From DATJBC01 sp035515515 (lineage in GTDB: Bacteria; Actinomycetota; Acidimicrobiia; Acidimicrobiales; UBA8190), in assembly GCA_035515515.1 (NCBI GenBank), contig DATJBC010000250.1, positions 1 through 16,008 on the forward strand: a stretch of DNA of 16,008 nucleotides, in the 5' to 3' direction. Shown piece by piece: positions 1 through 5,004 of the stretch. Each line of letters begins with the position of its first letter. Within the stretch, counting starts at the first letter, position 1. Both the position numbers and the translations under genes were made by a program. Below the pieces are notes generated by a model. That model worked only from the letters and a program-made list of their open reading frames with translations, was not told where the DNA came from and searched no databases.

Positions 1-22
1 CCAAGGGTGAGGGCCGGTGTCA

Positions 23-49
23 GCCGGTGGGGGTGGCACCCCCGACGGC
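23..49 (-). terminator. GC hairpin directly after the P450 stop codon
   Basis: The stop codon of the minus-strand P450 gene is at 52-50, and the next base begins a stem-loop. The outer arms GCCG (23-26) and CGGC (46-49) pair. After a 2x2 internal loop, a perfect inner stem GGGGGT (29-34) / ACCCCC (38-43) closes on a 3-base loop. There is no U-tract on the minus side, so this would be a GC hairpin-only terminator or an mRNA 3' end protector for the crotonase-P450 unit. The pairing is seen directly; the function is inferred. Confidence 0.5.
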
Positions 50-1279
50 TCAGGCGGCGCCGAAGCGCAGCGGGGCCCGGCGCAGGCCGCTCACCACCGA
101 GGACGGCGTGCGCTCGAGCTCGCCGGCGGGCTCGACGGTGGCGAAGCGCTCCAGCAGCTCCTCCAGCACCACCCGGCCCTCGAGGCGGGCGAGGGGCGCC
201 CCCAGGCAGAAGTGGTTGCCCTGCCCGAAGGCCACGTGGGGGTTGGGGTGGCGCCCGGCGTCGAAACGCGCCGCGGAGGGCCCGAAGGCGTCCTCGTCAC
301 GGTTGGCCGACGCGAACAGCATGAGGACGGGCTCGCCCGCCGCCACCGTTACCCCGCCCACCTCGGCGGGGCGCGTGGCGGTGCGCATGAACGACACCAC
401 CGGCGAGGACCACCGCAGCATCTCCTCGACGGCGCCGGGCACGAGCGTGCGGTCGGCGCGCACGCGCTCCCACTGGCCGGGATGCTGGGCGAAGGCCACC
501 AGCCCCGAGCTGAGCATGTCGCGGGTGGTCTCGTTGCCGGCCACGAGCAGCTGCACGAGGAACATGGCGAGCTCGTCGTCGCTCAGGCGCTCGCCGTCGA
601 TGTCGGCCTCGGCGATGCGGGTGAGCATGTCGTCACGGGGGCGCGCCCGGCGGTCCTTGGCCGCGCCCACCAGGTAGCCGATCATGTCGGCCTGGAGCTG
701 GTTGCGACGCTCCTCGGGCCAGTCGGTGGCGCCGGGGATGACCGCTTCGGACCACTCGTAGCACCGCTCCCACTCGTCGTCGGGGACGCCCAGGATCTCG
801 CTGATCACCTGGAGGGGGAGGGGCACGCTCAACAGGGGCACGATGTCGAGCGCCGACCCCGGCGCGAAGTGCTCGAGCAGCGCCACGGTGCGGGTCCGGA
901 CGACCGGTTCGAGTGCCCGCACCACCGACGGCTTGAACCCCGGCTGCACGAGGCGCCGGTAACGGGTGTGCACGGGTGGGTCCGAGTGCATCATGGTGGG
1001 CGGCGCGGCGTAGGTCGTGCCGATCTCCTCCACGAGGATGCCCCGGCCCGCGCAGAACGTGGCAGGGTCGTTCTCCACCGCCAGGACGTGCGCGTGCTTG
1101 GCCAACGCCCAGAAGCCGCGCTCCTCGTTCCACGCCACCGGCGCCTCGGCCCGCAGGCGGGCGTAGAGCGGATGCGGATCGCCGGTGTAGAGCACCGGGT
1201 CGAGCAGCCCCGCCGCCAGCGCCGTGCCCGGGCGCCCCTCCGTCGGCGTGGCGCGCCCGCCGTCCCCCATCGCGCTCAC
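50..1279 (-). CDS. Cytochrome P450
   Basis: Soluble bacterial P450 of 409 residues, a usual length for the class. It is a heme-thiolate monooxygenase that takes electrons from a ferredoxin. The oxygen-activation helix carries A-G-N-E-T-T (247-252), the ExxR motif is E286-M-L-R289, and the heme-binding loop is FGQGNHFCLG (351-360) with ligand Cys358. The segment MMHSDPPVHTRYRRL (about 96-110) is also typical of actinobacterial P450s that act on steroids, terpenes or fatty acids, but the substrate cannot be read from sequence. The start is GTG at 1279, one base after the TAG stop of the upstream crotonase gene, which implies translational coupling; an in-frame ATG at 1270 is the alternative. 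A hairpin follows the stop. No ferredoxin gene adjoins it; the nearest is at 9175-9378. Confidence 0.95.
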   Translation of the reverse strand: MSAMGDGGRATPTEGRPGTALAAGLLDPVLYTGDPHPLYARLRAEAPVAWNEERGFWALAKHAHVLAVENDPATFCAGRGILVEEIGTTYAAPPTMMHSDPPVHTRYRRLVQPGFKPSVVRALEPVVRTRTVALLEHFAPGSALDIVPLLSVPLPLQVISEILGVPDDEWERCYEWSEAVIPGATDWPEERRNQLQADMIGYLVGAAKDRRARPRDDMLTRIAEADIDGERLSDDELAMFLVQLLVAGNETTRDMLSSGLVAFAQHPGQWERVRADRTLVPGAVEEMLRWSSPVVSFMRTATRPAEVGGVTVAAGEPVLMLFASANRDEDAFGPSAARFDAGRHPNPHVAFGQGNHFCLGAPLARLEGRVVLEELLERFATVEPAGELERTPSSVVSGLRRAPLRFGAA

Positions 1280-1280
1280 A

Positions 1281-2126
1281 CTACCCAGCGCCCCCCGGGG
1301 GGTCGGCGAAGCGCGGCGGGCGGTGCTCGCGGAGCGCCGCCACCCCCTCGGCGAAGTCCGCCCCGGCCATCATGGCGCGCAGGCGCTGCTCGGCGTGGCG
1401 CGCCGCGCCGGCGGCGTCGCGGTGGAGATCGGCGTAGAGCTGGTCCTTGGTGGCCGCCAGCGAGGCGGGCGACACCTCCGTGGCGAGCCGGCGCGCGTAG
1501 GCGAGCACCGTGCCCATGAGCTCCTCGGGGGCGGCCACGGCGTTGACGAGGCCGATCTGGGCGGCCTCCTCCGCCAGGAGCACCCGGCTCGACAACAAGA
1601 TGTCCGCGGCGCGGGTCAGCCCCACCAGTCGGGGGAGCAACCACGACAGCCCGAACTCGGCGGGGAGGCCGAGGCGCCCGTGGGCCGCCGTGAGTTTGGC
1701 CCCCGCCGCCGCGAAGCGCAGGTCGCAGTAGCAGGCCAGCGCGAAGCCCACGCCCGCGGCGGGCCCGTTCACCGCGGCGAGGATGGGCTTGGGGATGCCG
1801 AATTGATAGGCGAACTCGGCGTCGAACTCGGGGCGCACGCCGTAGCCGGGCGTGGCCAGCCCGGGGCCGGTCCCGGGGTCGTAGGCGCCCCGCTCGACGT
1901 GCCCCTCCAGCGCCCGGGTGTCGGCCCCGGCGCAGAAGCCCCGGCCCGCGCCGGTCACGACGATGACCCGCACGCCCCCGTCGGCGGCGGCCCGGGCCAA
2001 CAGGGCCCGGTACTCGGTGTTCATACGCCCCGTCCAGGCGTTGAGGCGCTCGGGGCGCTGCAGCGTGATGGTGGCCACGGCGTCGGCCACCCCGTAGGCG
2101 GTCACCTTCAGCTCGTCGAGCTCCAC
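1281..2126 (-). CDS. Enoyl-CoA hydratase/isomerase (crotonase) family protein
   Basis: Crotonase-fold protein of 281 residues, within the usual 250-290. N-terminal ATITLQRPERLNA, the first oxyanion-hole segment GRGFCAGAD (61-69) and the second NGPAAGVGFAL (120-130) are clear, followed by GLSWLLPRLVG (159-169). Members bind acyl-CoA thioesters and catalyse hydration, isomerisation or C-C cleavage. The two catalytic glutamates of classical hydratase (rat Glu144 and Glu164) align by eye with Ala129 and His149, so simple enoyl-CoA hydration is doubtful; Glu157 in GLPAE may serve instead. The start is GTG at 2126 with a purine-rich GGAAGGGGG just upstream as ribosome binding site. It is the first gene of a two-gene unit with the P450 downstream (1-bp gap), suggesting they act on one acid or CoA-ester substrate. 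Confidence 0.9.
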   Translation of the reverse strand: MELDELKVTAYGVADAVATITLQRPERLNAWTGRMNTEYRALLARAAADGGVRVIVVTGAGRGFCAGADTRALEGHVERGAYDPGTGPGLATPGYGVRPEFDAEFAYQFGIPKPILAAVNGPAAGVGFALACYCDLRFAAAGAKLTAAHGRLGLPAEFGLSWLLPRLVGLTRAADILLSSRVLLAEEAAQIGLVNAVAAPEELMGTVLAYARRLATEVSPASLAATKDQLYADLHRDAAGAARHAEQRLRAMMAGADFAEGVAALREHRPPRFADPPGGAG

Positions 2127-2262
2127 GCCCCCTTCCTACTCGCCGGGCGGGCCCTCCACTGTTGTGCAGCTGTTGGCCTCCTAGGGCTCAAGTCCCATGG
2201 CCCGGGGCCGATCACTTTCTCGGACACCTTCAGTTCCAACCCCACACTCCAGCATCCCCAGT

Positions 2263-2297
2263 CGAGGACCCCCACTTCGGTGGGGGTCCTCGCTTTT
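2263..2297 (+). terminator. Canonical U-tailed intrinsic terminator with UUCG loop
   Basis: A perfect 13-bp inverted repeat (2263-2275 and 2280-2292) closes on the very stable tetraloop TTCG (2276-2279), then one C and four T residues (2294-2297). The T-run is only on the plus side, so the terminator acts on plus-strand transcripts. No plus-strand coding gene is visible upstream: the neighbour at 1281-2126 runs the other way. It may end a small RNA or leader, or insulate the oxygenase promoter that begins about 10 bases downstream. Confidence 0.85.
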
Positions 2298-2307
2298 CCC
2301 GGACGCC

Positions 2308-2319
2308 TACCATCGGCCG
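2308..2319 (+). promoter_or_regulatory. Leaderless-type -10 element of the MpaB-like gene
   Basis: TACCAT (2308-2313) fits the actinobacterial -10 pattern TAnnnT and is followed by exactly six bases before an in-frame GTG at 2320. Transcription would then begin at or next to the start codon, which matches the absence of a Shine-Dalgarno sequence. There is no convincing -35; that position falls inside the terminator stem. The same geometry is seen before the genes starting at 4780 and 14430. Confidence 0.5.
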
Positions 2320-3216
2320 GTGGCCGAGTCGCCCGTGGTCCTCGGGGCCCTCGACCCCGACGTGCCGGTGCCCTTCGGCCGGGACAGCGTGGTGCGGGCG
2401 GTGGTGGCCGAGCCCGTCACGGCGCTCCTCGTGCAGCGGGCGCTCGTCCTCGAGGTGGCGCATCCCAAGGTGGCGGCCGGGGTGAGCCAGCACAGCACCT
2501 TCCAGAGGCGCCCGTGGAGCCGCGCGGCGGTGACGGCCGACGCCGCGCTGCGCCTGGTGTTCGGGGACGACGCCACCGCCCGCGCCGCGGTGGCGCAGAT
2601 CTACCGCGTCCACGACGGCATCAACGGGCCGATGGACGCGTCGGGGCGGGACGCCGACGACGGCGCGCGCGGCACCTACAGCGCGCACGACGCCGCGCTG
2701 CTGGCGTGGGTGTGGGCCACCCTCGTCGACACGGCCGAGACCGCCTACACGCGCTGGGTGCGGCCGCTGTCGCCCGCCGAGGCCGACGCCTTCTACGGCG
2801 AGATGCGGGCCTTCGGACGGTTCTTCGGCATCGCCGGGCACCTCCTGCCCGAGGACCGCGCCGCCTTCGCCGCCTACATGGAGGACACCCTCGCCGAGGA
2901 GTCCTTCGCCTCGGGCGCCCTCAGCCGGTCCCTCGCCCACGACGTCCTGTGGTTCTCGCACTGGAGCGTCCCCGCCCCCCTGGTGCGCGTCGAGCGGGCC
3001 CTCGCCCTGGCGACACTCGACCGCCGGGTGCTCGAGCGCCTCGGCATCAGGCCGTCGCCCGCCGAGCTGGAGGACGCCCGCCGCCTCGAGCGGGTGCTGG
3101 CGCACTACCGGCGCCTTCCCCGGGCGCCGCGCGTCATGCCCTCGCTCTACGTGCGCCTGCGCGCCCTCACCGCCGGGCTGGTGGACAGCGCGCAGGCGTG
3201 GCGGGCGCCGAGGTGA
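2320..3216 (+). CDS. MpaB-like oxygenase family protein (DUF2236)
   Basis: Predicted oxygenase of 298 residues from GTG 2320, a normal length for this family, which includes fungal MpaB and latex-clearing protein (heme-b oxygenases). Family landmarks are RALVLEVAHPKVAAGVSQHS (40-59), an R-x3-T pair (Arg68, Thr72), the VHDGING segment with His98, and YSAHDAALLAWVWATLVD (120-137). From memory of the family, the last block usually reads WVHATLVD; here the His is Trp132, with His123 nearby as a possible substitute ligand. The frame is open back to an ATG at 2197, but that part spans the terminator hairpin and has no family similarity. GTG 2320 is preferred because a TACCAT element lies six bases before it. 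The gene converges on the TetR gene with a 21-bp gap. Confidence 0.8.
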   Translation: MAESPVVLGALDPDVPVPFGRDSVVRAVVAEPVTALLVQRALVLEVAHPKVAAGVSQHSTFQRRPWSRAAVTADAALRLVFGDDATARAAVAQIYRVHDGINGPMDASGRDADDGARGTYSAHDAALLAWVWATLVDTAETAYTRWVRPLSPAEADAFYGEMRAFGRFFGIAGHLLPEDRAAFAAYMEDTLAEESFASGALSRSLAHDVLWFSHWSVPAPLVRVERALALATLDRRVLERLGIRPSPAELEDARRLERVLAHYRRLPRAPRVMPSLYVRLRALTAGLVDSAQAWRAPR

Positions 3217-3237
3217 GCGCGGCAGCCGACCGGCCCG

Positions 3238-3855
3238 TCACAGGCTCGCCAGCAGCCGCTCCACCTCCTCCCCGACCTCGCCGCGCGCCCCTTCGGGGTC
3301 CTCGGCATTGGCCACGAGCATGGCGGCCTCGTTCAGGGCCGCCAGGAGCAGATGGGCCAGGGGCGCGACGGGGCGGCGGGGGAGGAGCCCCGCCTCCATG
3401 CAGTGCTCGAGCGCCTCGGACACGAGCCCCAGGCCGTAGACGGTTTCCATCTCGCGCCACGCCTGCCAACCCAGCACCGCCGGCGCGTCGAGGAGCACGA
3501 TGCGGCGCACGGCGGGGTCGAGGGCGGCGTCGAGGAAGGCCAGGCATCCGAAGCGCAGGTGCTCCACGGGGTTGTCACCCTGCATGGCCGCCACGGCGAT
3601 GCGCGCCGTGAGGTCCTGCTCGACGGACTCGACGACGGCGCGGAACAGGCCGTGCTTGGTGCCGAAGTGATGCGACAGCGCGCCGCGCGTCACCCCGGCG
3701 CGCTCCACGATCTCCTCCTGCCCGGCGCCCGCGTAGCCCGAGGCGGCGAACAGCTCGCGTCCCGCCGCCACCAGGGCGGCCCGGGTCGACGCCCGGCGCT
3801 CGGCCTGGCTGCGCCGCGGGCGGGGCGTCTCGGGCGGTTGGGCGTTGACTCCCAC
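3238..3855 (-). CDS. TetR/AcrR family transcriptional regulator
   Basis: One-domain-plus-sensor repressor of about 205 residues, typical of TetR proteins. After a basic N-terminal tail comes the helix-turn-helix: the LFAASGYAGAGQEEIVERAG region, then recognition helix VTRGALSHHFGTKHGLF (about 55-71). The rest is a helical ligand-binding and dimer domain without a recognisable ligand signature. The frame has an ATG at 3867, but a perfect TATAAT on the minus strand (3871-3866) overlaps that ATG, so it would not be transcribed from this promoter. GTG 3855, ten bases past the -10 box, is therefore preferred and gives a nearly leaderless mRNA. A palindrome within the promoter spacer suggests autoregulation. 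The gene is divergent from the mycothiol-dependent-type enzyme, a likely co-target. Confidence 0.92.
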   Translation of the reverse strand: MGVNAQPPETPRPRRSQAERRASTRAALVAAGRELFAASGYAGAGQEEIVERAGVTRGALSHHFGTKHGLFRAVVESVEQDLTARIAVAAMQGDNPVEHLRFGCLAFLDAALDPAVRRIVLLDAPAVLGWQAWREMETVYGLGLVSEALEHCMEAGLLPRRPVAPLAHLLLAALNEAAMLVANAEDPEGARGEVGEEVERLLASL

Positions 3856-3865
3856 GGGGCGTCCC

Positions 3866-3894
3866 ATTATAAATGCGGGTAGCCCGCATCTAAA
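3866..3894 (-). promoter_or_regulatory. Promoter of the TetR gene
   Basis: On the minus strand, TTTAGA (3894-3889, four of six matches to TTGACA) is separated by exactly 17 bp from a perfect consensus TATAAT (3871-3866). Start of transcription is expected near 3859, four or so bases before GTG 3855. Such an exact AT-rich -10 box stands out in this GC-rich region. Confidence 0.75.
3873..3889. promoter_or_regulatory. Probable TetR operator (inverted repeat)
   Basis: ATGCGGG-TAG-CCCGCAT is a perfect 7-bp inverted repeat with a 3-bp centre. It occupies essentially the whole spacer between the -35 and -10 boxes of the TetR promoter and lies about 50 bp upstream of the divergent gene at 3942. Size and symmetry fit a TetR dimer site; binding here would block the regulator's own promoter and possibly the divergent one. 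The repeat is seen; the binding is inferred. Confidence 0.7.
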
Positions 3895-3941
3895 TCCAAC
3901 AGCCGCCCGACGCCCGCCGGGCGGCCCAGAGGGAGGACCCG

Positions 3942-4604
3942 ATGACCCTGTCCCGCAGCGACGTGATCCCCGGCCTCGTGACCGAGTTGGAGGCCTTCGG
4001 CGCCCTGATCGCCGCGCTCGACGCCACGGCGTGGGCCGCCCCCACGCGCTGTGCGGGGTGGTCGGTGGGCGACGTGGCCGGCCACGTGGTCGGCTCGATC
4101 GCGGACGTGGTGGGCGGACGGCTGGAGGGCCTGGGCTCGCCCGAGGCGACCGCGCGCGAGGTGGCCGAGCGCCGGGGGAAGGGCCCCGGCGACCTCGTGA
4201 CCGAGCTCACCCAGGTCACCAAGCTGGCCGCCGAGATCGCCGGCGCCTTCGACGACGCCTCCTGGGAGCTGCCCGCGCCCGGGGGGTACGACGGCACCCT
4301 CGGCCAGGGCGTCGAGGCGCTGTGGTACGACACCTACCTGCACGCCGACGACATCCGGGCCGCCCTGGGCGCACCGTCGCTGCGCGGCCCGGGCCTGCGC
4401 GCCAGCGTGCACCACGTCGCCCTCGAGCTCTCCAAGGCCGGCTGGGGCCCGGCCACCTTGGCCTTCGACGGCATCGAGCCCGTCGACGTCGGGGGCGGTG
4501 GCCCCGAGCACACCGGCGACGCCCTCGAGTTCGTGCTGGTGGCCACGGGACGGAGCGATGCCGGGGCGCTGGGGCCCGACGGCCCGCTCAACATCTACGC
4601 CTGA
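3942..4604 (+). CDS. Maleylpyruvate isomerase-family mycothiol-dependent enzyme
   Basis: DinB-like helical-bundle enzyme of 220 residues. The N-terminal block TRCAGWSVGDVAGHV (35-49) is the hallmark of the mycothiol-dependent maleylpyruvate isomerase fold, with His48 as a likely metal ligand. The second signature, WYDTYLHADDIRAALG (128-143), places Asp130 and His134 four residues apart; the family usually has Glu-x3-His there, so Asp130 would stand in for Glu. Members use divalent metal plus mycothiol for isomerisation or thiol transfer, and many have unknown substrates. GGGAGGA sits just before ATG 3942 as a good ribosome binding site. It is divergent from the TetR gene and shares its operator region. 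The C-terminal part (about 150-220) is less typical. The family call is firmer than any reaction. Confidence 0.85.
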   Translation: MTLSRSDVIPGLVTELEAFGALIAALDATAWAAPTRCAGWSVGDVAGHVVGSIADVVGGRLEGLGSPEATAREVAERRGKGPGDLVTELTQVTKLAAEIAGAFDDASWELPAPGGYDGTLGQGVEALWYDTYLHADDIRAALGAPSLRGPGLRASVHHVALELSKAGWGPATLAFDGIEPVDVGGGGPEHTGDALEFVLVATGRSDAGALGPDGPLNIYA

Positions 4605-4609
4605 GCGGG

Positions 4610-4780
4610 TCACCGGCCCCCGAAGCGCCGCCCGCCGCGCCGTTGGCCGCGGGCGAAGGCGAACCCGGCCAGCCAGAAGAGGAAGAACACGATGGCCACG
4701 ATCCACAGGACGTGGGCCACGAACCCGAACCCGGCGAACAGCGCCGCCAGGAGCAGGAACAGGATCACGAGGCACCCCAC
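4610..4780 (-). CDS. Small two-helix membrane protein
   Basis: A 56-residue hydrophobic protein. Residues 2-21 (GCLVILFLLLAALFAGFGF) and 23-42 (HVLWIVAIVFFLFWLAGFAF) can form two membrane helices, followed by a short Arg/Gly-rich tail RGQRRGGRRFGGR. The LWIVAI-LFWLAGF pattern resembles small actinobacterial and firmicute hydrophobic proteins of unknown role. The frame continues upstream to 4951, but that part is Arg/Pro-rich and unlike a protein of this kind. GTG 4780 is chosen because TACCGT lies exactly six bases upstream, a leaderless arrangement. It converges on the gene ending at 4604, with five bases between the stops. Confidence 0.6.
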   Translation of the reverse strand: MGCLVILFLLLAALFAGFGFVAHVLWIVAIVFFLFWLAGFAFARGQRRGGRRFGGR

Positions 4781-4792
4781 GGGGCCACGGTA
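4781..4792 (-). promoter_or_regulatory. Leaderless-type -10 element of the small membrane protein gene
   Basis: Minus-strand TACCGT (4792-4787) matches TAnnnT and is followed by six bases and then GTG 4780. No Shine-Dalgarno sequence precedes the start. No clear -35 is visible. Confidence 0.45.
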
Positions 4793-5004
4793 GCGGCCCC
4801 GTTCCTCTCCGGGCCGCCGCGCGCCGCGGCGGCGAGTGGCCGGCCGGGGCGAGAAACCGGGGCGGAGGCGCCGGCTCGGGCTCAAGGCGCGCCGCGCCGA
4901 TGCCGATGACAACCAGGGCGGGAGCATCCCGGCACACGGGGCCCGACGCACCGGTCGCCGGCCGATGCGTCGGCTCGTGCCCGTGCTAATGGCGGGCGCG
5001 GGCC

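Noticed and set aside
2180..2200. tRNA T-arm-like sequence (GGGCTCAAGTCCC), as if a tRNA end preceded the terminator at 2263
   Set aside because: Only three base pairs form around the loop, the second T of the TTC motif is missing, and no anticodon or acceptor stem can be folded upstream.
2197..2319. N-terminal 41-residue extension of the MpaB-like protein from ATG 2197
   Set aside because: It spans the intrinsic terminator, has no ribosome binding site and no family similarity, and a leaderless-type promoter lies just before GTG 2320.
4781..4951. N-terminal extension of the small membrane protein back to 4951
   Set aside because: It is Arg/Pro/Ser-rich with no structure and runs through the -10 element found before GTG 4780.
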